Made by a program: the position numbers and the translations under genes. A stretch of DNA of 64,000 nucleotides from Terrimonas rubra (lineage in GTDB: Bacteria > Bacteroidota > Bacteroidia > Chitinophagales > Chitinophagaceae), in NCBI RefSeq assembly GCF_042686025.1, contig NZ_JBHUOZ010000002.1:62001-126000 (forward strand), written 5' to 3'. The notes below the pieces were generated by a model. It was not told where the DNA came from. It saw only the letters and a list, made by a program, of their open reading frames with translations, and searched no databases. Below are positions 24,682 through 32,906 of this stretch, in pieces (position 1 is the first letter of the stretch; the number at the start of each line of letters is the position of its first letter).

Positions 24682-26235
24682 CTACATCTTTATCTGCTCA
24701 CCGTTCTGGTCGTAAAACTTATACTCGGTCAGGTGATAGTTATTATCCTTTTCGAGTTTTGTTTTCTGGCCGAACTGTTTGTTCCATTTGGCCATTTTAG
24801 TTTTCCAGAACCAGCCTTTGGACAGGTAGGCATGCATAATGGGATGTACTACCAGTTTCAGGCCTTTGTGCTGGTGGGTAATTAAATAGTTCAGGTTCTT
24901 TTCTATTTCATCCTCCAGTAACAAGGTAGAAGTTATTTTACCTGTGCCGTTACAACTGGGGCAGGTTTCCTGGGTATTGATGTTTACTTCAGGCTTCATA
25001 CGCTGCCTGGTAATTTGCATTAACCCGAATTTGGAAATAGGCAATACCGCATGCTTGGCCCTGTCGGGCTGCATGAACTCTTCCATTTTTTCAACCAGCT
25101 TGCGCTTGTTGTCAGGAAGTTTCATATCAATAAAATCCACCACGATAATGCCGCCCAGGTCACGCAACCTTAACTGGCGTGCAATTTCTTCCGCTGCCTC
25201 AAGATTGGTTTCCAGAGCATTCTGCTCCTGGTTATTGCCAACGCTTTTGTAACCGCTGTTTACGTCCACCACATGCAGGGCTTCGGTATGTTCAATGATC
25301 AGGTAAGCGCCGCTGTTCAGGTTAACGGTTTTACCAAAAGAGCCTTTCACCTGCTTGGTAATACCAAAGGAATCAAAAATGGGTGAGTTGCTGTTATAAT
25401 AGCTAACGATCTCCGCTTTCTCCGGGGCAATACGCTGAATATAACTTTTTGTATCCTGGAAAATATTACGGTCGTTCACCACAATCTTGTTAAAATCGGC
25501 GTTTAACAGGTCGCGGAGAATACTGTTGGTCTTGGTTTGTTCGCTTAAAATTTTGGCAGGAGGTGTAGCCCCTTTCAGGTTTTTCTGAATGGTTTTCCAG
25601 GTGGTTACCAGTTCAGAAAGATCTTCGTGTAACTCGGCCGTATTCTTGCCTTCGGCAGCCGTACGTACAATTACACCAAAATTTTTTGGTTTGATGGCTT
25701 CAACAATTTTTTGCAGGCGTTTTCTTTCTTCGGAAGAATGGATCTTCCGGGAAACCGCTACAATATTGTTAAAGGGAGTAATAACGATAAAACGGCCGGG
25801 CAGCGAAATTTCGCAGCTAAGCCTGGGGCCTTTGGCAGCAATAGGTTCCTTTAAAATCTGTACCAGTATATTGGGTTTGCCCCCTAATACCTCGTTAATT
25901 TTACCGGTTTTAACTATTTCAGCTTCTACTTCAAACTTTTCAAAGTCTAAGCCGTTCTCCGATTTATCGTTGGTAGAAAGTTGTGTGAATTTCAGCAGTG
26001 ATTTTGCGTAGGGGCTCAGATCCGTATAATGCAAAAATGCATCCTTTTCAAAGCCAACATCAACAAAAGCAGCGTTCAGGCCGGGGATCAGTTTTTTTAC
26101 CTTGCCCAGGTACAGGTCGCCCACAGCAAAGCGGGCATCGCTTTTCTCGTTGTGTAATTCCACAAGTTTCCTGTCTTCCAGCAAGGCAATCTCTACGCCC
26201 TGCGGAGCCGCATTAATAATAAGTTCTTTGTTCAT
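24682..26235 (-). CDS. rng: Ribonuclease G/E family endoribonuclease
   Basis: A 517-residue RNase E/G-family enzyme, in rRNA and mRNA processing. An S1 domain is near the start (about 37-90: GDLYLGKVKKLIPGLNAAFV). The catalytic Mg-binding Asp residues lie in VVDVNSGYKS and IIVVDFIDMKL. A Zn-link pair of cysteines is in CPSCNGTG near residue 415. The length (about 500) and the lack of an RNase E-type C-terminal scaffold fit RNase G. In many Bacteroidota it lies next to an HU gene and mutY; here a 30-residue ribosomal-type peptide gene and a TPR gene lie between. Confidence 0.94.
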   Translation of the reverse strand: MNKELIINAAPQGVEIALLEDRKLVELHNEKSDARFAVGDLYLGKVKKLIPGLNAAFVDVGFEKDAFLHYTDLSPYAKSLLKFTQLSTNDKSENGLDFEKFEVEAEIVKTGKINEVLGGKPNILVQILKEPIAAKGPRLSCEISLPGRFIVITPFNNIVAVSRKIHSSEERKRLQKIVEAIKPKNFGVIVRTAAEGKNTAELHEDLSELVTTWKTIQKNLKGATPPAKILSEQTKTNSILRDLLNADFNKIVVNDRNIFQDTKSYIQRIAPEKAEIVSYYNSNSPIFDSFGITKQVKGSFGKTVNLNSGAYLIIEHTEALHVVDVNSGYKSVGNNQEQNALETNLEAAEEIARQLRLRDLGGIIVVDFIDMKLPDNKRKLVEKMEEFMQPDRAKHAVLPISKFGLMQITRQRMKPEVNINTQETCPSCNGTGKITSTLLLEDEIEKNLNYLITHQHKGLKLVVHPIMHAYLSKGWFWKTKMAKWNKQFGQKTKLEKDNNYHLTEYKFYDQNGEQIKM

Positions 26236-26599
26236 TACAGCATGTGTAATTATATCACCTTGGTATATACGCTGTAAACTGGATAAGATAATTCATACAT
26301 TGTAAGCGGTGGGAATAGTTGCAGCTACCACAGGAGGGCCAAACTTGTATGATTAACAGCCAGCAGACAATTTAGAGCACAGGCACAGCAAATGAAGTTT
26401 ACAAATACAGTATTTGTAAAACAAGTTGGGTAAAACAATTCTGTTATTGAATTACCCAACTCATTTCATCTGAAAAATTTATTGCCAGACAAAACCGGTT
26501 ACCGTCAAACTTCTTTTATAAAAATTCAACCCTCACCGTTTCATGCCATGCTTTATGATAACAAGCGTTTTCCGTAACTATGTACGAAAAACAGCTTCG
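26236..26599. other. Leader region of rng with paired hairpins
   Basis: 364 bp between the small ribosomal-type gene and rng on the same strand. It contains the two hairpins annotated at 26398-26461; the remainder shows no gene or exact promoter box. Confidence 0.4.
26398..26461 (-). terminator. Two adjacent hairpins, probably terminating the small ribosomal-type gene
   Basis: On the minus strand the first hairpin pairs AGTTGGGTAA with TTACCCAACT (26452-26461 and 26424-26433, 18-base loop). It is followed by TTGTTTTAC. The second is a near-perfect palindrome, TTTACAAATA-CAG-TATTTGTAAA (26398-26420). Their place downstream of the 30-aa gene and before rng fits a terminator, but an RNA-processing role for the rng leader is possible. 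Confidence 0.5.
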
Positions 26600-26692
26600 T
26601 TATTTTCTTTTCTTATGACGATTTTTTCTTAGTCTTTTTTTACGTTTGTGCGTCGCAATCTTATGACGTTTTCTTTTTTTACCGCAAGGCAT
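26600..26692 (-). CDS. AURKAIP1/COX24-domain small basic protein (ribosome-associated, mS38/bS22-like)
   Basis: A 30-residue, extremely basic peptide starting MPCGKKRKRHKIATHKRKKR and ending RKNRHKKRK, read from ATG 26692 to TAA 26600. The GKKRKRHKIATHKRKKR phrase is the hallmark of the AURKAIP1/COX24 family. That family includes mitochondrial mS38 and the mycobacterial small-subunit protein bS22; Bacteroidota genomes carry a tiny stand-alone version. It probably binds rRNA in the small ribosomal subunit. Its position next to rng, an rRNA-processing enzyme, fits a ribosome role. It is shorter than most automated gene-calling cut-offs. Confidence 0.85.
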   Translation of the reverse strand: MPCGKKRKRHKIATHKRKKRLRKNRHKKRK

Positions 26693-26788
26693 ACAACAAT
26701 GTTTTTTAAAAATGAATAAAATGTAATATCGTCAGGCCGATATAATGCCGTTTATTTTCAAGGTCAATGCCGGTTAAAGCATTATCCT

Positions 26789-27679
26789 TTATTTCTGTAA
26801 TTCTTTGATCCTCTTTTCTATCTCCCCCTTTATTTCGCCTGTTTCCGTGTGCTGCAAACCTTTTTTGTACCATTCCACCGCGTTCTTTTTATCACCGGTA
26901 CGGTCATATACATCGGCCAGTTGCAGGATATACCCCGCGTTTTGCGGGTGAAGGGTTACCAGGGTTTTTAACCTTTTGATGGCATTATCATACTGACCGG
27001 AGATCATGCTGCCGGTAACCAGCATATTCAGGGCAAACTCATTGGTACTATCCTTATCATGTACTTTCTTAACATGCGATAACCACTCCATCGGTTTATC
27101 GGGGCTCAGGTTGCCATATAAATGGGCAGCGCCTAAACCAACGATCGAGGAATCGTTACCAGGGTTCAATTTCAAAGAGCGTTCAAAAAGGTCCTTTGCC
27201 TGTAATCCTTCCCAGGTTCTTAACTCCGGGTTTTTCTCCCGTGGAAGAAAGGTTAACAGCAAATGGGCTGCAAAGGTGAGGGATTTTTCTGAATTTTCCA
27301 ATCTTGCGGCCTCCGAAGTGTACCAGGCATAAGGTATAAATATACCCACCGAGTCGCGCCAGAAGTTCGCTAACTGGTGATATACATGGAGTTGCTGCTC
27401 TTTTACATCACCCCGGGTAATGCCTTTTTCCAGTGTGGTAAGGCGTAATTGTTGTTCAGGATTCAGTTGTTTTTTGGCTAAGTTTAACAATGTATCGGTA
27501 GCAATAACGTGCAAACCGCCTTCATGGTCGTGTCCTTCGTGGTTACCGCCCTGTTCGTCATGCCCGGTTACCGCAGCCGGTTTGGGCTGGCCTTTTGGCG
27601 GCTTGATAGAAGTAAATGCATAAATAGAGGCTACGCAGGCAAGTGCCACACCAATTGTGATCCACTGAGGTTTGTTCAT
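26789..27679 (-). CDS. Membrane-anchored tetratricopeptide repeat protein
   Basis: Start set at the ATG at 27679, which gives 296 residues with an N-terminal anchor (MNKPQWITIGVALACVASIYAF). A His/Gly/Asp/Glu-rich linker follows (GHDEQGGNHEGHDHEGG, about residues 40-56) that could bind metal. The C-terminal 220 residues are helical TPR-like units, the last clear (LVTLHPQNAGYILQLADVYDRTGDKKNAVEWYKKGL). Function is unknown; such proteins are usually scaffolds at the membrane. An exact -7 box (TACCTTTG, complement of 27722-27729) lies 43 bp upstream. Confidence 0.8.
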   Translation of the reverse strand: MNKPQWITIGVALACVASIYAFTSIKPPKGQPKPAAVTGHDEQGGNHEGHDHEGGLHVIATDTLLNLAKKQLNPEQQLRLTTLEKGITRGDVKEQQLHVYHQLANFWRDSVGIFIPYAWYTSEAARLENSEKSLTFAAHLLLTFLPREKNPELRTWEGLQAKDLFERSLKLNPGNDSSIVGLGAAHLYGNLSPDKPMEWLSHVKKVHDKDSTNEFALNMLVTGSMISGQYDNAIKRLKTLVTLHPQNAGYILQLADVYDRTGDKKNAVEWYKKGLQHTETGEIKGEIEKRIKELQK

Positions 27680-27721
27680 GTAACTGTTTTTTATCCCGGT
27701 TAAGCCAGGTTTTCCGGATGG

Positions 27722-27729
27722 CAAAGGTA
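27722..27729 (-). promoter_or_regulatory. -7 box (TACCTTTG) of the TPR gene
   Basis: Exact TAnnTTTG on the minus strand, 43 bp before the ATG. No good TTTG at the -33 position was seen. Confidence 0.4.
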
Positions 27730-28039
27730 CACATTAGCGGCTACCTAATGGTAATATCAGCAAGTAAAACTGATCGTACACAAAACAAAACGGTGTGCAA
27801 TATGTTTGACCGGGTAAAAAATGAGCGGGATTTTTTCAGTGGTTATCGCAGGCCGGATAACCGAATGCAGCATGTATGAATAAGCCAACTTATCCATTAT
27901 ACTCATGCCCAACCAAGAGGAGATGTATAAAACTATTGTACGGTGACAGGATAACCGGTATTTGAATACTGGCGCACAGCAAAACAAAACCCTTACCGGT
28001 AAAGGGTTTTGTTTACTATTATTTATAAACCGTTAATAG
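27730..28039. other. Spacer between HU and TPR genes
   Basis: About 310 bp holding the HU terminator (27982-28014). Otherwise no gene or named element is visible. Confidence 0.4.
27982..28014 (-). terminator. Intrinsic terminator of the HU gene
   Basis: A long stem with one bulged A: AAACAAAACCC (27982-27992) pairs with GGGTTTTGTTT (28004-28014), and ACCGGT sits at the centre. On the minus strand it ends in GGGTTTTGTTTTGC. Confidence 0.65.
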
Positions 28040-28363
28040 TTAATCATCACCATCCTCACCGGGACCAGTGTCAGGCTTGGGCTCTTTCAGCTTTTTCACA
28101 TCAGCTACAAATTCCTTTGCAGGCTTAAAGGCCGGGATATAATGTTCCGGGATATGAACGGCAACATTCTTTTTAATGTTACGTCCAATCTTGGCGGCTC
28201 TTTTTTTAGTAATAAAACTGCCAAAACCTCTTATATAAATGTTCTCCCCGGAAGCAAGGGTATCCTTTACTTCCTTGAACATTCTTTCCAAGGTTACTAA
28301 TACATCCACTTTAGGGATGCCGGTCTTGTCCGAAATTTTGTTTACAAGGTCTGCTTTTCTCAT
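28040..28363 (-). CDS. HU/IHF family DNA-binding protein
   Basis: A 107-residue histone-like protein. It starts MRKADLVNKISDKTGIPKVD and has the HU core GENIYIRGFGSFITKKRAAKIGRN, where the GFGSF turn and the basic arm mark the family. The nucleic-acid-intercalating Pro is in HIPEHYIPAFKPAKEF. The C-terminal tail (EPKPDTGPGEDGDD) is acidic and longer than in classical HU (about 90 residues). It bends and compacts DNA. Divergent from mutY, as is usual in Bacteroidota. Confidence 0.93.
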   Translation of the reverse strand: MRKADLVNKISDKTGIPKVDVLVTLERMFKEVKDTLASGENIYIRGFGSFITKKRAAKIGRNIKKNVAVHIPEHYIPAFKPAKEFVADVKKLKEPKPDTGPGEDGDD

Positions 28364-28498
28364 TATTTGCAGGATTTAGCGGTTTGAGAATGCCAATTTA
28401 TGATAAAATTCTATGATTGTCAACAGGATAGCAATTTTTTTGTAACAATTTCCAGGCCGATTTTAAAAAAAGCGGATATTTAGCCGCTGCATAATAGC

Positions 28499-29581
28499 AT
28501 GATCGTGAAAATTAAACATATAAATAATACTTCGGAGTTCGCCCAAACCCTCCTGCAGTGGAATAAACTGGATAATACCCGGCAAATGCCCTGGAAAGGT
28601 GAAAAAGACCCTTATAAAGTATGGCTGAGCGAAATTATTTTACAGCAAACCCGGGTTGAACAGGGATTAGCCTATTATAATTCGTTTATTAAAAAATTTT
28701 CTAATATAAAAAAATTAGCGGCTGCACCCGATGATACGGTGTTTAAACTGTGGGAAGGACTGGGTTATTACAGTCGCTGCCGTAATTTACTGGCCACTGC
28801 ACGCTATATCAGCAAAGAAAAGGATGGTGTATTTCCCTCCACCTATGAAGAAATAGTACAGCTGAAAGGGGTTGGCCCCTACACCGCAGCGGCCATTGCC
28901 TCTTTTGTGTATAACCTTCCCCACGCTGTAGTTGACGGGAATGTATTCCGGGTTTTATCACGGGTATTTGGTATTGATACCCCTATTGATACCACTGCCG
29001 GCAAAAAATATTTCACCCAGCTGGCCGATGAATTATTACCGGTTAAACAGGCCGGTATCTATAACCAGGCCCTGATGGATTTTGGGGCCGTAGTATGTAA
29101 GCCGGCAGCCCCTTTATGCGAAACCTGCCCTTTTAACACCAGTTGTATTGCTTTAAAAAACAAGGTGGTAGACTTCCTCCCGGTAAAAGAAAAAAAACTG
29201 GTGCAGAAAACCCGTTTCTTCTATTTTATGGCCCTGCAACAGGATGGCAAGACCTATATACAACAACGCACGGGTAAGGATATATGGAAAGACCTGTACC
29301 AGTACCCGCTGGTAGAAACAGCAGATGCCCAACCGGTTGCTGCCGTTATAAAAATGGCAAAGGCTGCGGGCATCATTCCGGCCGGGGCCGCACTCATTCA
29401 TGCGTCCCAACCGGTAAAACAACAACTGACCCACCAGAAAGTACATGGCATACTGGTGCAGGTAAAAGTGCCTGCTGCTTACAAGGCCCCGGCCACGTAT
29501 ATTGCTGTTACGCCCAAAACCCTGCAACAGTACGCTTTCCCCAAACTGATACACCTGTTATGGCAGCAGGAGAATAATTAG
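28499..29581 (+). CDS. mutY: A/G-specific adenine glycosylase
   Basis: A 360-residue base-excision repair enzyme that removes adenine opposite 8-oxoguanine. The helix-hairpin-helix with its catalytic Asp is seen in LKGVGPYTAAAIASFVYNLP followed by AVVDGNVFRVLSR. The Glu of the catalytic pair is in SEIILQQTRV. The 4Fe-4S cluster ligands follow as CxxxxxxCxxCxxxxxC (CKPAAPLCETCPFNTSC, near residues 200-216). The C-terminal NUDIX-like lesion-recognition domain is present (FFYFMALQQDGKTYIQQRTG). Full length. The ATG at 28499 is preceded by a divergent HU gene. An alternative internal ATG at MPWKGEKD would remove the catalytic region's start and is unlikely. Confidence 0.95.
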   Translation: MIVKIKHINNTSEFAQTLLQWNKLDNTRQMPWKGEKDPYKVWLSEIILQQTRVEQGLAYYNSFIKKFSNIKKLAAAPDDTVFKLWEGLGYYSRCRNLLATARYISKEKDGVFPSTYEEIVQLKGVGPYTAAAIASFVYNLPHAVVDGNVFRVLSRVFGIDTPIDTTAGKKYFTQLADELLPVKQAGIYNQALMDFGAVVCKPAAPLCETCPFNTSCIALKNKVVDFLPVKEKKLVQKTRFFYFMALQQDGKTYIQQRTGKDIWKDLYQYPLVETADAQPVAAVIKMAKAAGIIPAGAALIHASQPVKQQLTHQKVHGILVQVKVPAAYKAPATYIAVTPKTLQQYAFPKLIHLLWQQENN

Positions 29582-29653
29582 TTCGTGCTGCCAATTCCCC
29601 GGGGTTGGTTAAACCGGCCTAAAAACCCGTTAGCTAATTTGGGGGTAATTATG

Positions 29654-29865
29654 TATTTTTGAAAGATTGGATATGTCAGAACCCAGGTTTTGACATGGTG
29701 AAAAGGGAAAAATTGGTACACCAAACCGGTTGGTGATTAGTTAACAATGACAGTTATTTTTAGCATATATATCAAAGATCTACTTACAAAGGCAAGTCCC
29801 GGAGCGGCTTGTAATGCTTAAAAATCAGGGCTTTTACGCTTTTTACTGCGTAGTACGGCCTTTTT
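29654..29865 (+). ncRNA. Candidate structured RNA or long leader upstream of ricT
   Basis: The 466-bp gap before ricT has an exact -7 box, TATTTTTG (29654-29661), giving a start near 29668. Successive hairpins follow. One pairs ATGTCAGAAC with GTTTTGACAT (about 29673-29696). Another pairs ACCAA with TTGGT around ACCGG. A third, CAAG/CTTG, is near 29793-29811. The region ends in a terminator-like hairpin (TACGC/GCGTA inside AGG/CCT) with TTTTT at 29827-29865. That makes an RNA of roughly 200 nt. I cannot match it to 6S, SRP, tmRNA or a known riboswitch, and it may be the attenuated leader of ricT. Confidence 0.35.
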
Positions 29866-30047
29866 CATTGTTACCTGATACATTATAGTTTAAAGACAGC
29901 AGGATGTTTCCTGTACTACAGCATCGGGTATGTGATCCGCAACAGTGCTGTCGGGTCAATGCACAGGGAACGATCAGCTGTGTTAACTATAGCCGGCTAC
30001 CAAAAAATCCCCGTATTAAATTAATTGTCTGAAAAAACAGGATAAGT
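29866..30047. other. Remainder of the ricT upstream region
   Basis: 180 bp with GC-rich imperfect inverted words (CATCGGGTATG, CAACAGTGCTGTCGGG) resembling the dispersed repeat family. No gene seen. Confidence 0.3.
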
Positions 30048-31472
30048 ATGGGCTGTAGTAGTTGTGGCACATCGAAAGGAAGTAAACCGGGAGGTTGTAA
30101 AAGTAATGGCGGGTGCAGCACCGGGGGGTGTAACCGTATGAATACCTATGACTGGTTGCGTAACCTGCCCATGGCAGATACAGAAAGTTATTGCCACGTA
30201 GTGGAGGTGAGTTTTAATAAAGGTACCCGTAAGGACTTTTTCAGAAATACCACCTTACAGCAATTTGAAAAAGGCGACCTGATCAGTGTAGAAGGTGTAA
30301 GCGGATTTGATGTGGGTGAAATATCGCTGACCGGTGAGATTGTACGCCTGCAAATGAAAAAACGCGGTGTTAAGGAAGATAACCCGGAAATGAAAAAAGT
30401 GTTGCGTTATGCTACCGACCGCGACCTTGACCTGCGCCAGCAGAATAAGGCCCGTGAGCCGGAGGCGGTAATACGCAGCCGGGCCATTGCCCGCCAACTG
30501 AACCTGGATATGAAGATAAGCCAGGTGGAAATGCAGGCCGATGGCCGTAAAGCCACTTTTTTTTACATTGCTGACGGCCGGGTGGATTTCAGGGAACTGA
30601 TCAAGGTATATGCATCGGAGTTTAAGGTAAAGGTGGAAATGCGCCAGATAGGCGCCCGCCAGGAAGCCGGTAAAGTAGGCGGCATTGGCAGCTGCGGCCG
30701 TGAATTATGCTGCAGTACCTGGTTAACTGATTTTAAATCGGTAAATACCACCATGGCCCGGTACCAGAACCTGTCCATTAACCAGGCCAAATTAAGCGGG
30801 CAATGCGGCCGTTTAAAATGCTGCCTGAACTATGAGCTGGATACTTACCTGGACGCCTTACAGCACTTCCCTAATAACTGTGATACCATTCAGGTAGCCA
30901 AGGGTACCGCCTACCTGATTAAGAAAGATATTTTCAAGGACCTGATGTGGTATACCCTGCCGGGCAGTACCAAACAGTACCCGGTTACGATTGATGCGGT
31001 TAAAAAAATAAAATCGCAGAACCAGCAGGGCATTATTCCTGAAGAACTGGAAACAGTTGAAGTGACCAGCAACAAACCCAAAGAAGTAGAACCCGAATTT
31101 GTGGATGTAGTGGGCCAGATAAGCTTACGCAGCCTGGAAAAGGCCGATAAGAAACGCCGGCAACAGCAACACCAGCAAAAAAGGGAGCAGCGCCCGCAAC
31201 AGCAGGCACAGGGCGGTGGCAACCAGCAAAGAAGGCCCCAGCAAAATAAAAATACCGAAGGCGCTAACCAGGCCAATAAGCCCCAGCAACAGCAAAGAAG
31301 GGAACAACGTCCGCAACAACAGGGACAGGCCGGAACAAATCAACAAGGCGGTAAACAGCAAGGCGGCAATCAACAACGCCCGCAGCAAAGGAGTGGTAAC
31401 CGCCCTAATCCTAACCGTAACCGGCAAAGGGATAACAGGAACGATAAAGGGAATACGAAAGAACAACAATAG
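30048..31472 (+). CDS. ricT: RicT / PSP1-domain protein with Cys-rich start and Gln-rich tail
   Basis: A 474-residue protein. The central PSP1 (RicT/YaaT) domain spans about 50-310. Its diagnostic cysteine-containing stretch is GSCGRELCCSTW followed by SGQCGRLKCCLNYE. The N-terminus carries five cysteines at 3, 6, 17, 23 and 28 in a Gly/Ser/Lys-rich setting. The last 110 residues are low-complexity Gln/Arg/Gly/Asn (QQQ, RRPQQ, GGNQQ), likely disordered. In Bacillus, RicT is part of an Fe-S-containing complex with RicA and RicF that modulates RNase Y-dependent RNA processing. RicA and RicF are not in the window, so the role here is less sure. A convergent terminator follows. Confidence 0.82.
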   Translation: MGCSSCGTSKGSKPGGCKSNGGCSTGGCNRMNTYDWLRNLPMADTESYCHVVEVSFNKGTRKDFFRNTTLQQFEKGDLISVEGVSGFDVGEISLTGEIVRLQMKKRGVKEDNPEMKKVLRYATDRDLDLRQQNKAREPEAVIRSRAIARQLNLDMKISQVEMQADGRKATFFYIADGRVDFRELIKVYASEFKVKVEMRQIGARQEAGKVGGIGSCGRELCCSTWLTDFKSVNTTMARYQNLSINQAKLSGQCGRLKCCLNYELDTYLDALQHFPNNCDTIQVAKGTAYLIKKDIFKDLMWYTLPGSTKQYPVTIDAVKKIKSQNQQGIIPEELETVEVTSNKPKEVEPEFVDVVGQISLRSLEKADKKRRQQQHQQKREQRPQQQAQGGGNQQRRPQQNKNTEGANQANKPQQQQRREQRPQQQGQAGTNQQGGKQQGGNQQRPQQRSGNRPNPNRNRQRDNRNDKGNTKEQQ

Positions 31473-31481
31473 TTTTTATAC

Positions 31482-31511
31482 AAAACGGGAGCTTAAAACT
31501 CCCGTTTTATT
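31482..31511. terminator. Bidirectional terminator between ricT and the lipoprotein gene
   Basis: AAAACGGGAG (31482-31491) pairs with CTCCCGTTTT (31499-31508), T-rich after. It overlaps the stop codon of the minus-strand lipoprotein gene (31507-31509). Confidence 0.75.
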
Positions 31512-32064
31512 TTACCGGCCCGGTGATAATACTTTTTTTATGAAGCTCCGTATAAATCAGTTTAGCAGCTTCCTTATACTGCGCCCTTTTTGTCAAATCA
31601 ACATCCACTTTCAAATTACCCTCCCATACCAGTTTAAGCCATTCATCTTTTTGATACAATGTTGTTTGAAAAGTCTGAACAAACCGACTGCCATAGCTGT
31701 CAGCCGCATCAACGAAGACCAGCGTAAATTTTAACCTGGTCATATTTAGTTTAGCTGTAGTGGTGGAATTAAACACAAGGAAAGCATCAAACCGGTCGTA
31801 GTTAATACTATCCCCCTTCGAATAGCTGTCTATAATTAAGGTTTCTGTTTGTATATCACTGGTTTGAAACAATTTTTTTAGTTCATTGGAAAGCTCTTCC
31901 AGGAAAATACGGGTAGGCATACTTCCTCCGCCCATTATCAATACCCGTTGCAGTTTTTGACCCGAAACATGTTGGTCTGTTGTTTTTAACGAACTGCCGA
32001 TGGTATGCCTGACACATCCGGATAAAAGCATACTAGAAACAAGGAAAAATAGTATAATGCGCAT
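31507..32064 (-). CDS. Lipoprotein of unknown function
   Basis: Start set at ATG 32064, giving 185 residues; the frame has four more codons. A lipobox is clear: MRIILFFLVSSMLLSGC, with the lipid-modified Cys at residue 17. The mature part shows RVLIMGGGSMPTRIFLEELS (a Rossmann-like first strand), then mixed alpha/beta with LVFVDAADSYGSRF and a helical end. I do not recognise the family. It is 52 bp downstream of the signal-peptidase-like gene on the same strand, so the two may be co-transcribed. Likely anchored in the inner or outer membrane. Confidence 0.7.
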   Translation of the reverse strand: MRIILFFLVSSMLLSGCVRHTIGSSLKTTDQHVSGQKLQRVLIMGGGSMPTRIFLEELSNELKKLFQTSDIQTETLIIDSYSKGDSINYDRFDAFLVFNSTTTAKLNMTRLKFTLVFVDAADSYGSRFVQTFQTTLYQKDEWLKLVWEGNLKVDVDLTKRAQYKEAAKLIYTELHKKSIITGPVK

Positions 32065-32116
32065 AATGCAGGTCAATAGTTAAATATTGATTGGTAAAAA
32101 AGCAGTTCCTGAAATA

Positions 32117-32797
32117 TTATCGTCCCAGTACTGTAGCAACATAGTCCGATTTATCTATAAAACCCATATACCGCGAGTCCTGTGAATAAGAGCGGTTATC
32201 ACCCAGTACAAAATACTTACCCTTAGGCACGATAACCGGACCGAAGTGGTCCTGATTCCACGCACTTCCAAATTGCTGATAGATATATTCATTCTTTTCA
32301 TCCGCAGGAACAATAATCCTCCGGGCTTTTAAAGCAAGCTTTTCAACTGTTTTAACCGGCAAATAACTTGTCATGGAATCGGCAGAAACATATCTTGTAT
32401 GCATATCATCCAGGGTCATGACCTCACTTATTTTTTCTGATTCATGAAAAGGAAAAATATATACGTGCGACACCGGGAACTCATTATCGGCAAATTTATT
32501 ATTCACATATAAGTCGCCGTTTTTAATTTCAATTTTATCACCTTCCAGGCCGCATAACCTATGTGCCCACACCTCCTTGCCAAACTCCGGGGTTGTAGCA
32601 TAATAGGAAATAATACTAAATCGATCCGGTTTTACGAGGTTAGAAGTAAAAACCCAATCTCCCGGTTTTATAGCAGGATAACATGCTGTTGTAGATGCCG
32701 AAAACCATTGTAACATACGGGTTACACTTGCTATGATCAAAATACCTGCTAATACACCTAAACTGAGAAGTGTTATTTTTATTACTCTTTTCTTCAT
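32117..32797 (-). CDS. S26 family signal peptidase relative lacking the catalytic Ser/Lys positions
   Basis: I use ATG 32797 (226 residues), which opens the basic-plus-hydrophobic anchor MKKRVIKITLLSLGVLAGIL. The S26 fold is evident. PAIKPGDWVFTSNL matches box B just after the nucleophile, HRLCGLEGDKIEIKNGDLYV matches box D, and LGDNRSYSQDSRYMGFI matches box E. The box B Ser (normally S-x-x-P) is Ala38 in ACYP. The box D Lys (normally K-R-x-x-G) is His79 in AHRL. It may be inactive, or use a changed mechanism. A true lepB is expected elsewhere in the genome. It precedes a lipoprotein gene. Confidence 0.8.
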   Translation of the reverse strand: MKKRVIKITLLSLGVLAGILIIASVTRMLQWFSASTTACYPAIKPGDWVFTSNLVKPDRFSIISYYATTPEFGKEVWAHRLCGLEGDKIEIKNGDLYVNNKFADNEFPVSHVYIFPFHESEKISEVMTLDDMHTRYVSADSMTSYLPVKTVEKLALKARRIIVPADEKNEYIYQQFGSAWNQDHFGPVIVPKGKYFVLGDNRSYSQDSRYMGFIDKSDYVATVLGR

Positions 32798-32906
32798 ACA
32801 GAAGCAGCTAAAACAAAGAAAAATTATTGTATCTCCATAAATATACACTTGTTTCACTGATACAATCAGTTTACTGCCTTCCGCTTTCTGCTTTTAGCTT
32901 TCAGCC

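Noticed and set aside
31125..31469. A 114-codon minus frame rich in Leu opposite the ricT tail.
   Set aside because: It is the complement of Gln/Arg repeats, not a membrane protein.
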